Shown: positions 40,154 to 53,200, counted from the first letter of the stretch. The stretch: 64,000 nucleotides of DNA from Gymnopus androsaceus JB14 (GCA_009733575.1 ML769456.1:186001-250000), one strand, 5' to 3'. The notes: a model not told the origin generated them from the sequence alone. Made by a program: numbers and translations.

Positions 40154-43100
40154 TTACAGTATGCGCTCTGGTTCTACAAGAAATCTTCCATCCTTCCACT
40201 CGTCAGTTGTATCCCACACGCGGACTGTGCCATGGTGCGAGACCGAAATAACTCGTTTAGAATCCGGGGAGAGTCCCACAGAATGGACAGGTGCATTAAG
40301 ATCTCGAGAAATATTGAGTACTTTCCCCGTTTCTGCATCCCATGTGCGAACTGTCCCATCATCCGAGCCTGAGGCAATTTTGCGACTGTCTCCAGAGTAT
40401 ACCACAGAGCAGACCCAGTCTTTATGTCCTTCAAGGACATGAATTATCTTGCCCGTGAATATATCCCACATGCGCATCGTTCTGTCCGATGAGCCTGAGA
40501 TAATTTGTGTGCCATTCGGAGAGAATGCCACATGCGACACTGAATCGGTATGCCCTTCAAGGACATGCTGCACTTGTCCTGTTTCCGCATCCCACACGCA
40601 AACTGTAGCGTGTAATGAGCCCGAGATGATTTTTTTGCTATCTGGGGAGTATGCAACTGCCAAGATCGCGCCTGTATGTCCTTCAAGTTGAAGGACATGA
40701 AGTATCTGCTTCGATTCCACATCCCACACACGAACTGTAGCATCATCTGAGCCCGAGATAATTCGTGTGTTAGTAGGATCGAAAGCAACACAGAAGACCT
40801 CGCCTTCATGTCCTTGAAGGACATGAAGTTTCTGGCCTGTCGCTGCATCCCATATGCGTACCGTCTTGTCATGTGAGCCTGAAGCAATTCGTGTTCCATC
40901 TGGGGAGAATGCAACAGCAGGCACATCACTGTGATGTACTTCTAATGGTTCACCAAGTGCTTTGCCTGTTGTAACATCCCACACAGTGAGCTTTGTATTC
41001 GAGGAAATGGCAATGTATTTTCCATCCGAAGATATTGATGATTGCACGTAGAAGCCTTCCCGGGCTGTTTGTAGTGTTAAGATCTCCGCTGCAATAAAAG
41101 GCCTATCAGAAGTCGAAAAGGAAATATTTAGGATAAGTATGATACTACCTGTACCATAGGTCTGTAAAAACTTTTTTGCGCGCTCTCCATAACCTAGCGT
41201 TAGACTTCTGAGCAATGCACTTATTATAGGAGGCATCTGGTGGGGGGCATGTTTTGAGAGGCGCCCCTCAGGGAGTTTTAACAGGATGGTGATGGTGAGA
41301 TCTGCAGCTTTCAATTGCCAATCTTGAAAGTCTGATGAAGTGTCGGCAGTGATGTGTCTTAAGATGGAGTACAAATCCTGCGCGGAGTTTTTGGTCTGGT
41401 CCAAAGAAATAAGACCTTGCACTGTTAAAATGTAATCAGAGGTAATTGGCTTGTAATAAGTAAAAATGACGAATTCACGAAGACTCACGTGAGGAAGATA
41501 TTTTGACCAATGTGTTCAAATGGGCAATAAACTGTTTCGATTCGATTCGGGGTTTCTTCAAAAGTACATTCAAATTTTCTTGCACTTTGTTATACAAGTC
41601 CCCCTCAATTTTGCTGACATCTACCCTCCCATTTGTTACTTCCCACTTTGAAGGTAAACGGGCTTTGAACGGGACACCTGTATCTGCTGGGTCGGCGTTC
41701 AAATAGGCCGATTCGTGTATCCACTGGCCTTCTACTACTTGCCGTGGAGCACCCATTTTAGGGCTGCATTTAGCATTGAGGATCATAAGCAATGGAAAAT
41801 ACATGCAAATTCACGTACCGATGAGTTGTGTCTTTTGGATCCTTGTATGATAATCGCCTGAAAGGAAAAACCTCAAATATCCACCAAACCCCTGTTAACG
41901 ACTCATTAATATTCTTAGTGGTGTCGGACTTCCCAGCAGCAGGGTGTTTCTTCTTGTCTCCACTCCCATCCCCTTCTTTCTCAATAAATTTCTCATTCTC
42001 AGCTGGGCCCTTCATTTTGCCCTGAAAAAACTCCACATGAAGACCAGCGAGTATGGCCTCATGTATCATCCATCGTAAGGCTGGACCATATGAATTGAGA
42101 TCTTTATTGACTGTGTTACCTCCACCACTAGATATTCAATGAGAAATGAAGGAGACATGCATCCAAAGGTCTGAAACTTACATGTCTGAATGCACACCTG
42201 CAAACCAGACTTCCTTTGTCTGTGGTGTAGTAGAAGACAGAGAGCTCATCTGCTTCTTTGTGTCCATTACATTAGGTCCACCCCTAGGATAAGAGTGAGA
42301 AGTACACACTAGCATTGATACAGAAACATACATATCTGATGGAGGTTCGTTGACTTGGGATGTTGTCAATACTGAAGTATTTTTTGGTTTTGACTTTGGG
42401 TCCAGTGATGCACCTCCATATGCATATTCAGGCAAGAATCTGACACGACGCTCATCAAGTGCAAGCGCATGACGGAAATAGCATACATGCTTCATGCCAG
42501 ATGTTGTTAAAGGGAGGTCTTTGGCTGGCCGTACGGATCCTATTGACGATACTGTATCCCTGTTGAACCATTGGAATTAGATTGAGAGTTTGCTTGATAT
42601 CTTCATAACGTACCATGCGCCCACAAAGTGAACCTTGACATTTGTCCTTGAAAAAGTGGTCTTGAACCGCCAGGCCATGTATTCTGAAGAATCTTCTCTC
42701 GGTTCTGTATTGGGCCTACTATCTGTAGACCGAGCATATAGCTCGTAGGCGCTATGCATATTTTAGTGTATATGAAGGAGGATTCGGATGACACGGATGC
42801 TACATACAAGGGTATCTGGGATTCATTTCCCTTGCGGATCAATCCGACCTAGATTATATATCGCAGTGAGACCTATACTATAGTTTTAATCGCAGCCTTC
42901 TACCTTCTCAATCATTCCCGCCAGAACGCGAACCTGGTAAGCTCCCCGAGAAAAGCCTGAGTGCAGTAGTGCTCAGTTTGATGAAAGGGCCAAAGGTCAT
43001 GAGAAACCTTACCAAAGAGCCAAATTCGATCGCCAGGACTGTACATTTCAGACAGCCAGCGATAGGCATCCAACAGAATTTTCTCAAACCTCCTACAGTG

Positions 43101-43491
43101 AAAGATGATGGTTGGATTTCAGTTACAATTTACAAAACACAGAAAATACACGTACAAAGCTAATGCAAGGTCAAGCTTGTTGGCTATAACCTGTTTGTAG
43201 TAGCTCAACGACTTCCAGGAAGGCTCTGCGTATGTACCAATTCCACTGTTATAGAATGTTAGCTGCTTATCGTCTTCCACGAGCCGGCTATACAGTTCGA
43301 TGATGTTGGTATTCTAGAGACACAGTCAGCTTAATCGCGTTCAACGGCCAGCAGAAACTAGCCTTCGTGCCGAACTTGTTCGATGTACCATCGATGCAGA
43401 CCACCAAATTTCTTTTGCTGTCACACCTACATCCATCGTCTCTGGGTACGCGGGGGTCGGTTTCGGGATCAACACCATTGAGTGCAGGCAT
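40154..43491 (-). CDS. DUF2235 alpha/beta-hydrolase fused to seven WD40 repeats
   Basis: N-terminal DUF2235 domain (alpha/beta-hydrolase superfamily, related to Tle1-type lipases) followed by a beta-propeller. ATG at 43489-43491: MPALNGVDPETDPRVPRDD. Domain landmarks: RNLVVCIDGTSNKFGTK, intron, NTNIIELYSRLVEDDKQLTF, FEKILLDAYRWLSEMYSPGD, the nucleophile elbow GFSRGAYQVRVLAGMI (GxSxG-like), VHFVGAWDTVSSIG (Asp), VCYFRHALALDERRVRFLPE and VWFAGVHSDIGGGN (His-Asp). A linker (about 41150-41800) leads to seven WD repeats (about 41080-40160), for example AVAFSPDGTRIASGSHDKTV then RIWDAATGQKLHVLQGHEGE. Stop 40154-40156. No NACHT/NTPase domain lies between them. Such architectures occur in fungal NLR-like and allorecognition-type repertoires; a role here is inference. 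It sits between two halves of a broken rvt gene. Confidence 0.85.
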
Positions 43492-44735
43492 TGGTTCAAG
43501 ATTCAAAGATCAGGAGAGGGGGGACCACGAAGTTTAAAAGACGCGAGGAAAGCAGTGACGGAACAGTAGAAAATTAATCAACTGTTGCTCCATACATGCG
43601 ATTTAGAAAGTGCCAGCTGGATGTCAGGAGGATGTCTCGCTTCCATACTATACCTGCCGTATCGTAACTGTCAGAGAAACGTTGGAGAGGGTTTACACTG
43701 TCTTAAGTTGAGCTTAGTCAAACATGAGTGGAACACGAGTGAGTTTACTCTGTCTGGCGCCCAAAGGAGCGAAGGATCAAGGATATGAAATTTACGAGCA
43801 GAGTGAATGGGTGAAAAGTAATGGACAAACACAACCGAATAATCAAATACTTACTGTTGTGGAGTATCCCTAACCCCTATCTTGAATAAATGGAGGGGTT
43901 GTATTAGGAAGATGAGCGACGTGAAAACATTGCATCGGAATGGAGGAAGCCTATAGATAAAATTAAGAAATCATAGAAGAAACCAAATTCAATGTACGGT
44001 GATTACCAGCTATAGCACCAAACATAACGACTGCCACCGGTTGAAACGGCTGGAAAAAACAGATCTTAGTCTAACTTTGGAGACCCAACCTCCAGCTATT
44101 GAATTTGCACTGAAAAGATACGATCATTTCGCTATTATTTGAAGGTGAGTTGAGCAGTAGCCGGTGTTTGCATTGAGGACTAATGACGCTCAAATCGACA
44201 CCTCAGAATGCCGCAACTCGACAGCGACAATAGCGAGTGAGAAAACAAGGATGGAGAGGAAATAAGTAGCAGAGAAGAAGGGTGTGAGCGTTATCCAGCT
44301 GCCTCAAAATGGTCGATGGGAAACGGAGAAGCTGGGGTGAGGAAGTGGCGGGAACAGGGAATGAAGCGGAATGAGCACGTGAACAGGGGACGAGCAAAGT
44401 GAATAAACACAGGGTAGACGAACGTAGGGTACACCTAAAAACGTCGTTCTCGGCGGAATCTTCATGTGATGACCCAATTTGCGAAGCATGTAGCTTCGGA
44501 GAGGGTTTGGCGGAGTAGACTTACGAGTGCGAACGAGCGGATGGATGTATTCGTGCAGGGAGACAAATGTGCGGTAGCCAAATAAGAGAGCGAGCAGTAG
44601 GAGCGAACGGGGGAAGGATACAAGGAGAGGGAGGAAGAAATCAGTTAGCATGCAATACGCATCCATCCCTTCTCAGGAAACCGCGAGACCCCAATTTAGC
44701 CAAACCTCAGCCCGTCACCCGCTTCTCAACCCAAA
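43492..44735. other. Intergenic, no gene seen
   Basis: About 1.2 kb upstream of the DUF2235-WD40 gene. Contains its presumed promoter and, from about 44210 to 44650, purine-rich sequence with only low-complexity antisense frames. No recognisable gene, tRNA or repeat. Confidence 0.5.
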
Positions 44736-45690
44736 CTCGTTTAAATATGGTCGCTTTTTCGGCTGAGAGCAAATCCCTCCTGATTAGAGATGACATTTGA
44801 CTTTCATGAATCCGTTCACGGAGCAATGTGTCGCCGAATTTCTGTAATTTTCAACGAAGGACGTCAAGAGCTGCAGTAGCGCCGGGGGTGGAAGAGAAGA
44901 GAGACGTAAGGTAAGTCTCGATAGCCGGGATGTCGACGTGTTTAGGCTCGAAAATTAGGGATTGGATTCGGTCTTGTTGTTCGATGCGTTCTGTATGTGC
45001 GTTCTGGTAAATAAGAAGTCGGTTCATTCAGCAGCACAAACAAGAAACATACCGGAACGCGGAACTGAACTAGAACCGGAAGGAACCTCATCGGAAGATG
45101 CGTCGTCTACAACTGCTAGAGAGTCACCGCTCTGCAGTCATTCCTTGAGCAGATCTCCAAACAGCTTGGCATAATTATATCGAGTGACTGCCTGCTTTAA
45201 CTGTACCTCCAAGGTCGAGATCCACTGTAGGACCTGTGAGGAAGAGATAGAAGGGTCGTTTAATGCTTGATGATGCCAACTAAAAACCAGCTTTAGTCGA
45301 GTACAGTACATGAAATGAAGAAAAGACCGAACGCCTTGTAATCGTTCAAACGTATATCCGGTGATGTCAGTGAAGCCAAGCCACTTCCCGACCAGGCAGT
45401 GATACGATTCAAGAGAATTTCCAGATGTGAAACAGGATTTTCTGCTGCTTGGGCTTGGAGGAGAGTACTCTCAACGTGTTTCACGCAAGTCTCGCGCTGC
45501 TTCTCAAGTTCGTGAAGCTTGATTGTAGTGATATGTTGGAAAGTTTGACCGGATGCTGAACCTACTTCAGGAAGAAATTGAGCAGCAAAAATTGGACCAA
45601 GGGGAAACAAACGAACCTCCGTTGCTCATGTTCTTGAAGTGGGGATAAATGATGAAAGAGCAGTTGAGCAATTTGGAATGCATTTAAACG
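44736..45690 (-). pseudogene. rvt-type reverse transcriptase, N-terminal fragment
   Basis: Close copy of the 5' part of the rvt gene at 52.4-53.35 kb, including its upstream flank. Spliced pieces: SASGQTFQHITTIKLHELEK, ETCVKHVESTLLQAQAAENP, LEILLNRITAWSGSGLASLT, then VLQWISTLEVQLKQAVTRYD and SDSSPS-like residues down to the counterpart of LLSAEKATI (GCTGAGAGCAAATC at 44761). Homology ends sharply at about 44736. The start codon context MSNGG is preserved at about 45628. Middle and RT core are absent. Confidence 0.85.
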
Positions 45691-46424
45691 ACATCTCCAT
45701 CCTGTGCTGACTTTCAGTAAGCCGCAAAACTTGAGCAGAACGGGGGAACCCGGAAGGAGGCTGAATATACTGTAAGAAGATTTATGCAAACCCGGTACTT
45801 CATCGCTGCGAGCCGCAATTTATCTCTGCAGACTGCAATCTATCTCGGTTTTCCCTATCTAGGCATCTTCATCTAATTCTGACCGACGCCGCCGAACTTG
45901 GCAACAGCCACTTTGAGACCTCCTTCCGAATCAATCATTTAGAGAAGATGTAGGTCGATAGATATTCAGGGAATGGCCATGACTTAGCAGGTTGTGAGTT
46001 GCGGCAACTTGCAGCCTGGTCAATCCACGTACCCTTTTTCACGCATCGACATCGTCTGCATTGGCCGCTCGTAAAGAGATTCCAAAAGACTATATCGACT
46101 TGTAAGAGTGGGATCTGAGCAGGATCACTGCTCCAGGTAACAGATATTTGGTTTCATAGTAAAGCATTACCTTGAGAGTCGATTTTCCGTAATCGGCAGG
46201 TTGAGGCCTTTAGATAAGATAAGATAGAGGGTATAAGGACACCACGCCTTCAATACTTCGACATAAAAAGACTCTGGGATGCACCATTGCTGCGGCTTGG
46301 CTGCTAGCCTCAGATCATACGATGGAGAATCCGGGGCCTAGCGATCAAATGTCTTCTTAAACAAATTCAGACGCAAACTTTGGCCACAGCTTCTTCATTT
46401 CTCTTTTCTTCCATTGCATCGTTG
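45691..46424. other. Intergenic, no gene seen
   Basis: Spacer between the rvt N-terminal fragment and the M3 peptidase gene (divergent). No conserved frame, tRNA or repeat unit recognised. Confidence 0.5.
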
Positions 46425-49400
46425 ATGTCCATCAAACCTCCTCAACCAGCACCATCTTGGGACCATCGTCCAGAAGATATAGGTACTCTAATCAAGGACT
46501 TAATTGCCAAAGATCGATCTATCGAGGACAAGATCGCTGCGTTACCTCGAGAAGACTGCAATTTCGAATCTGTAAAGTACTTTACGCATTCCTTGTGTTC
46601 TCTTGTACTGATGACTCTATAGGTCTTTGTAAGTCGCAAGGTTTGACTTCTCAGAGCTATCAGTATGCTCATCATCCTGAATAGGTCGCTCTCTCCGAGG
46701 CAGAGACTAACTTCGATGCCATCGCGGAACCCCTTTCGTTTTATCAAGTATGTGATCATCTCTGTTTATGCTACACTGCCAGTCTGACTATTCAAAGAAC
46801 GTCTCTGCAGATAAAGCTCTTCGTGACGCATCCAATGAGGCTGAAATCTTGGTTCGCGACTACGGTGTAGAATCGTCTATGCGGATCGATGTCTATCAAG
46901 CCAAGGTTGCTGCAGAAAAGAATATCAAAGAATCGGGGAAATGGGAGAAGCTGACTGCAGAAGAAAAACTTCTGATTAAGAAACTTGTACGTGAATGGCC
47001 CCAATCTCGACAAGATGTATCTGATTTTTATTGGTAGATTCTGGACGGTACTCGTTCAGGTTTGGCTCTCCCAGAGGAGAAGCGAAACCAGTTGACGACA
47101 TTACAGAAGGAGCTCTCTCAACTCTGTTTGGAATTCAGTGTGAGCGCGTCAATGGATTCTTAAAATTCTAGCTACTAATGAGCTAACAGAAAAACTTCAA
47201 CGAGGAAGACGCACGTTACTCCCATCATCGTTCATCCTCAATGTCTTACAACTTTACAGGAAAGGATTACGTTCACTGCTAGACAACTTGATGGTGTACC
47301 GGCAGACGTCGTATCGGGATACACGAAGCGCATCGAGGCCTTAGAGGAAGTCTACGATGTGACGTACAAAACGCCTGACATCTTCCCGATCGTAAGCCAT
47401 GTTTTCTTGTTCTAGTATCTGAGTACTAATCGGCTCTGTAGTTTAAATTCGCCAAGAATCCGGAGACTCGACGCCAGGCATTTGAAGGATACGAGTCTCG
47501 TTTGGAAGTCAACGTCCCGCTTTTGAGCAAAGCTCTCGGTATTCGACGTCAAATCGCAAGCCTACTTGGCTACAAAACCTGGTAAGTCTCTCCTTAGTTG
47601 GCCAGTGGCGCTAGTTTAACTCGCTCGAACAATAGGGCCGACTACATCACGGAAGTCGAAATGATAAGAAACGGCAAGGGCGTCACGGATGTATGGTCCT
47701 CATTTCCGGTCTCGATTTTACTTCTCATTATTTCCTAGTTCCTAGACGACCTCGAAGAAAAGCTTCGCCCGGTGGGTCTCAAAGATCGAGAAACCCTCCT
47801 CGCGTTGAAAAAGAAGGAGCACGAAGAACTTGGACTGCCTTTCGATGGCGAATTCTATATATGGGACTACCGCTACTATGATCGCAAGTTCATAGAAGAA
47901 ACTTTAGACCTCGACGACATGCTCGTAAAAGAGTATTTCCCTGTCACTGTAGTTGTTCCAACCATTCTGGAAATCTATCAGAACTTGCTTGGCGTAAGAT
48001 TCGAGGAGATAAATGGGACCACTTGGCATCCGGGTAATTTTTTTTCCAAGTGAGGGTTTTGCGCCTATTAACCCCTCCCTTGTTAATAGAGGTCCAGCAA
48101 TTCTCAGTATGGGAGAAGGATAGCAAGGACGAGTCTGGGTTCATTGGCTATTGTTACCTTGACTTGTATCCCCGTGGTAAGTTTCTTCTTCCTCGCTTGT
48201 CGATAGGCAGTTATCAGAACTCTTACAGGTGGAAAATACTCGCACGCTGCTGAATGGACTCTTCTTCCAGGCTATGACCGCCCGGATGGAAAGCGTAGCT
48301 ATCCGATCTCAGCCATGGTTGCTAATCTCGCAAAACCCACCCCCGACAAGCCAGCCTTGATGCGACACGACGACGTTGTAACTTTCTTCCACGAGATGGG
48401 CCACGTCTTCCACGATCTATTAAGTCGTACGAAATTCTCCCGGTTTCATGGTACTAGGTAAATCTGTCTTGTATCAACGTTGAGCTCATTACGTATTGAC
48501 CCTTGAATAGTGTTGCGCGCGATTTCGTCGAGGCCCCAAGCCAGATGCTCGAGTGGGTAAATTTCTTCATCGCAGGTAGCGTTCAACTAACATTTGTTCC
48601 AGGAACTGGTGATTCTGAACTTGCATCCCAGACAACATTCGACTGACTAATACCATTCCAGGTGCTGGGAACCAAAGGTTTTGGAGAAGATGTCAAGCCA
48701 TTTCAAAACTAAACAACCTCTTTCTCCCGAACTGATCACCAAACTTGTGAAGAGGTACGTGCATTAACTTTTTTGGTTGTTGAGAGATTGTTTTTAGAAA
48801 ATTTATCAGCCGCTACGTGAATGTTGGTTTATCTTACTTGCGCCAGGTTTTCTTCGCCAAATTTGACATAAAAGTTCATACCTCTTCCGGTACGCGGCCA
48901 TTAGTGCTACTAATTGCAATTACTGAACTATTTCTCAGAGAACGAGGATTACACCGCCCTTTGGAGCTCGCTTCGCGAGTCTATCTCGTTGGTGAAATCA
49001 GGGAAGCCCACCCCTGGCCAAGGTATGTCAGGCTACCGAAGAGAAACGCACAACAGTTCATGTACTCTCCACAGGCACCTTCGGGCATATTACCGGAGGT
49101 TATGATGCTGGGTATTATGGCTACACGTACGTTTAGCTGGGCACATCTCCTGTAGATCCAGCTCACAGACACTAAATCTCTGCCGCTTAGCTACTCCTTG
49201 GTGTTTGCCGCCGACATGTATGGTGAGCCAAAACTTTGCAATGAATAATGTCCAGACGAGACTAACTAATCTTCCTAGCCACGGTATTCAAAGCTGATCC
49301 TTTGGACCCTTCCCGAGGAAAGCGTTACCGCGATAAGATTCTTTTTCCCGGTGGCTCGCGTGAGGAATTAGAATCATTGAAAGTGAGTTACATTTCGGAC

Positions 49401-49512
49401 ACCAGTTGCAGATGGTTCACTGACATAACTATAGGACTTCTTGGGGCGAGAACCAAACAGTAAGGCATTTTTGAATGAACTGTTTGGCTCTGGAGCTTCA
49501 GCCAATCTTTAA
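46425..49512 (+). CDS. PRD1: M3 zinc metallopeptidase (thimet oligopeptidase/saccharolysin)
   Basis: Cytosolic M3A oligopeptidase that degrades short peptides. ATG at 46425 (MSIKPPQPAPSWDHRPEDIG) was chosen because no upstream ATG lies in frame. Many small exons follow: LSEAETNFDAIAEPLSFYQ, SNEAEILVRDYGVESSMRID, KLILDGTRSGLALPEEKRNQ, RITFTARQLDGVPADVVSGY, YEGYESRL-like RQAFEGYESRLEVNVPLLS, YFPVTVVVPTILEIYQNLLG. The active site is FFHEMGHVFHDLLSRT (about 48392-48440), the HExxH zinc motif, with EAPSQMLE 3' of it supplying the third ligand. The C-terminus runs GYDAGYYGYTYSLVFAADMY, DPSRGKRYRDKILFPGGS, LGREPNSKAFLNELFGSGAS, stop 49510-49512. At the exon joining QMLEW to CWEPKVL (48554-48556) one G appears extra. 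The symbol is by analogy with yeast PRD1. Confidence 0.92.
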
Positions 49513-50258
49513 AAATGTGTATGATAGTACTTTCCCACAATGTCAAAGCAAGGTTTCGCATCTTCTTTTAAGTAAGCGTACCAAGATGCGTGCCCGCGTG
49601 TTCTGGAGCCAACGTAATGTTGGTGAAAAGTATACGCATACATGGTACAGGACACTTCATCCATCGGATTGTCTGTGTGTATTCAAGTCTGCCTATGGGA
49701 GCATACACTGACAGGACATTAGACTCACAACCACAGAGTGACATTCTCTCGCTTCGTCTTTTCCGGGTCTGAGAGAGAGGTTGCAAGTTGGAACAGAGGG
49801 TCTTCACATTTGAAGATGTCCAGGCCTCTTTGTAATGATGGAGAACGGGTAGCACGTTTTGTTGGCTATTCTCTTCTCTCTGCTGGGTAGATACTTGGTA
49901 CCTAAATTTGTTGCGCTTTTGTGGTGTTGGTTGTGTCTTTGCGATTCATTTATGAAATAAGCGACCTTGGTTCAAACCTCCCTAAGCTGCTAGGAGGCAT
50001 AGGAGCGACGTCGATATTTGTACAAATTACAAAGAACCGGTCTAACGGGCTAAACTGGATTTAACCGAGTTAAACCGGGTTTACTTGTGTCTTTCCTGAC
50101 AGTCCGTATACTGCTGGTTTATAGTTATGCTTCGTTCAAACTGGTTTAACCATCATTTAACCTAATATTACATGGTTTGAACCGGGAACGAAATCGCTCA
50201 CCCTTGGTTTGAACGAAGCTTGTCGAATTACTGTACACTTACATTATACATACACCGT
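49513..50258. other. Intergenic with foldback and GGTTTAA-rich motif cluster
   Basis: Convergent spacer between the M3 peptidase and rvt genes. From about 50030 to 50220 it is dense in GGTTTAAC/GTTAAACC-type words (for example TTAACCGAGTTAAACCGGGT) and ends in the foldback listed separately. No gene recognised. Confidence 0.6.
50129..50219. repeat. Foldback element, 13-bp perfect inverted repeat
   Basis: GCTTCGTTCAAAC at 50129-50141 is the exact reverse complement of GTTTGAACGAAGC at 50207-50219. The interior contains further GGTTTAAC/GGTTTGAACC words. Could be a MITE-like relic or a structured 3' region of the rvt gene, whose stop is 40 bp away. Confidence 0.6.
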
Positions 50259-53200
50259 CTATGAATCCCAAGCAATTTTTGCTGTCCTAAACGCCGACAG
50301 CATCCCCACAGGAATAAGCGTCGGTTCCACAATCTGCAATCCACCGAAGTACGCCTTGATCTCCTCCGCATACAGCTTCGAAACCCACTGCGTCACGACT
50401 TCGTCCCAGGTGTAAAACGAATCCGTCGCGGACACCTCTTGCATCTTCTTCCATTCACTACCCCAATACGCCAATCTATCCTCTCGGCCCAGAATATATT
50501 CGTCAAACGACATGAAGCTTCCAGTCTTCTTAGACTCTGGTTCCTCCCCAACACCATTCATCCAATTCGTCTTTGCCTCCTCGTACTTGTCTTTATCGAG
50601 ACTTTCATACAAACAGGGAATTGACGATCGGGAGAAGATACCAAGGAGTCGCGTACGGTAAGCAGTTGGACGATAGGATTGGAGACTTCCAAGCCACCTT
50701 CGGCGACCGGGAAGAAACACCATCCTGCTGGTATATCTTTGATTCCAAACCTGAGCTTCGACCATGGAGCGCAGTTTTTCGACGACGGAGCCGGAGTGTT
50801 CTTCGAATATAGCCCGTTGGATCCGCTCAAACGTCTCAACCATCTCATCGACGTGGACTTGTCCAAAGCAATGTGCGGGCTGGCCAAAGTTTCGGCGGAA
50901 GAATCCCATATACTGAGAAAGAATAAGATCAGGTCTCTGACTGGACTGTGAAAACTGATAAAAACACAAACCTTATTCAACACATTCACATACCCAAAAA
51001 CCGACTTTGTCTTCTCCAACTGTCTCTTCAGCTCTTGAATATGCACATCCACCGCCTTCTGGTCAACAGCAAACCTTCCCTTCTCAGCATCAAACACTAA
51101 AAATCCCCAAGCTACCGCACCCCTCGGTAAACTCGGCTCCAACTCTCCACCAACGCATGCACCTCCAGTTTTCTTGGCGTTGAAGGTGATACCGACTAGA
51201 GAAGCGTACGTTTTCATTTCCTGCCATGCATCAGCACAGAGTTGGCCTGAATGAGAGAGGAACCAAAAGTCGTCGTAGATTCTGTAGACGTAGAGACCCT
51301 GAGCGCGTTGGTTGACGGCAAAGTCCATTCCGAATAGGATTGCTTCTCCGCAGATGACCTGAAGGCACAGACTTTAGAATAAAGGAAACGGAAAACGCAG
51401 AAAGTAACATACCGAAAGAGCATGCGCAATAGGAACTCCCCTTGCTCGAATTCGAACATCGGGTGAATTATCAAATGTCAATCTCGCAGCGAGCCATTTC
51501 TCGAACCATTTCACCCATTTGTCTGGCATGACCAAAAAAACGCAAGACGGTAAGGATCGATTCATGCGGGAGCGATGGTCCGAACCTATATGAAAACCGA
51601 TTGTAAGCATAAGCCAGTATTGAGAAGAAAACAAGCAAACCATTCCAAATCCGCTCTCATAATCGTACAACTCCCATGCAAACTTTTCTTCAAATGAGCC
51701 TCCGTGCTCACCAGCCTCAACAAAACCTGCTGTGCATTACTTCCTGGGTTTGGTTTCACCGCGGCGCCTTCCTTTGGCTCCTCATCGTATTCTGCTGTAC
51801 CCTCAATAGTATCAGGCAACTGAGTCATGAAAAACTGCTCGGATTGGAGGGTCTTGCGTTGAGCTTGGATAGAGCCAGGTAGAGGTGCGATGGTAAGCGT
51901 CGCAGCTCTGTCTTCTCCTATGAGAACACCTCCGCGTCCACCTCCACGTCCACGACCTCGGTAACCTCGACCTCGACCACTCATTCCTCCTGTACGCCCG
52001 TTCACGACATACGTATTCAAGTCTTCCGCGTATGGCGATCCAGGGTCATCGACGCGGAACTGACGTCGGCGGATGAGCTGGTCCCTCGTCAGAGCCGGGA
52101 TTTCGCTTTTCCATGCTTTTGAATGCATCACCTCCTTAAAGGCCTCTTGAGTGCGATACTCCATCTCATGCCGATGTATTGGAAGAGAAGTGCTTGAATG
52201 ATTTCGTTGTCCATATATGCTCTGTAATGAAAAATTGTATAAGATGAATCGAAGGAAGGAAAGACAGAGAGACGGCTAACCTATACTTGCCCGAAAGATG
52301 TCTCCTCATCTCCACAAACACACCCTCCTCTGGCCACTCCCACGTATCCAGCCTTGCCAGCTGCATCCCCAGAACACTTGCCACCTCCTTCAAAACTATC
52401 TCATTACTTAAAAACCCTTTTAATATGGTCGCTTTTTCTGCTGAGAGCAAATCTCTTGATAAAAGGGACCTGATTAGAGACGGCATTTGATCTTCATCGA
52501 TCTGTTCACGGAGCAAAGTGTCGCCAAAATTTTGTAATCTTGAACGCAGAATGTCAAGAGCTGCAGTAGCCTCGGGGGTGGAAGAGAAAAGAGATGCGAG
52601 ATAGGTCTCGATAGCTGGGATGTCGACGTGTTTAGGCTCGAAAATTAGGGATTGGATTCGGTCTCGTTGCTCGATGCGTTCTGTAGGTGCGTGTAAATAA
52701 GTATAAGTACGTTCATTCAGCAATACAAATGAAAAACGTACCGGAACGCGGAGCTGAACTAGAATCGGTAGGAACCTCATCAGAAGATGCGTCGTCTACG
52801 ACTGCCAGAGAGTCACCGCTCTGTAGCCATTCCTTCAGGAGGTCTCCGAATAGCTTGGCGTAGTCATATCGAGTCACTGCCTGCTTCAACTGTACCTCCA
52901 AGGTCGAGATCCATTGCAGAACCTGTGAGGAAGAGATAGAAGGATCGTGTAATGCTTGATGGTGCCAACTGTAAGTCAGCGTTAGTTTCAGTATAACCCA
53001 CGAAACGAAGAAAAGAACGTACGCCTTGTAATCGTTCAAACATATATCCTGTGATGTCAATGAAGTCAAACCAGTTCCCGACCAGCCAGTTATACGACTC
53101 AAGAGAACTTCCAAATGAGAGACGGGATTTTCTGCGGCTTGAGCTTGGAGGAGAGTATCCTCAACATATTTCACGCAAGTCTCGCGCTGCTTTTCAAGTT

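Noticed and set aside
40154..43491. NACHT/NWD-type NLR
   Set aside because: No P-loop NTPase motifs between DUF2235 and the WD repeats.
46380..46424. Upstream start of the M3 peptidase at a TTG codon
   Set aside because: Not an ATG; the first in-frame ATG at 46425 gives the expected N-terminus.
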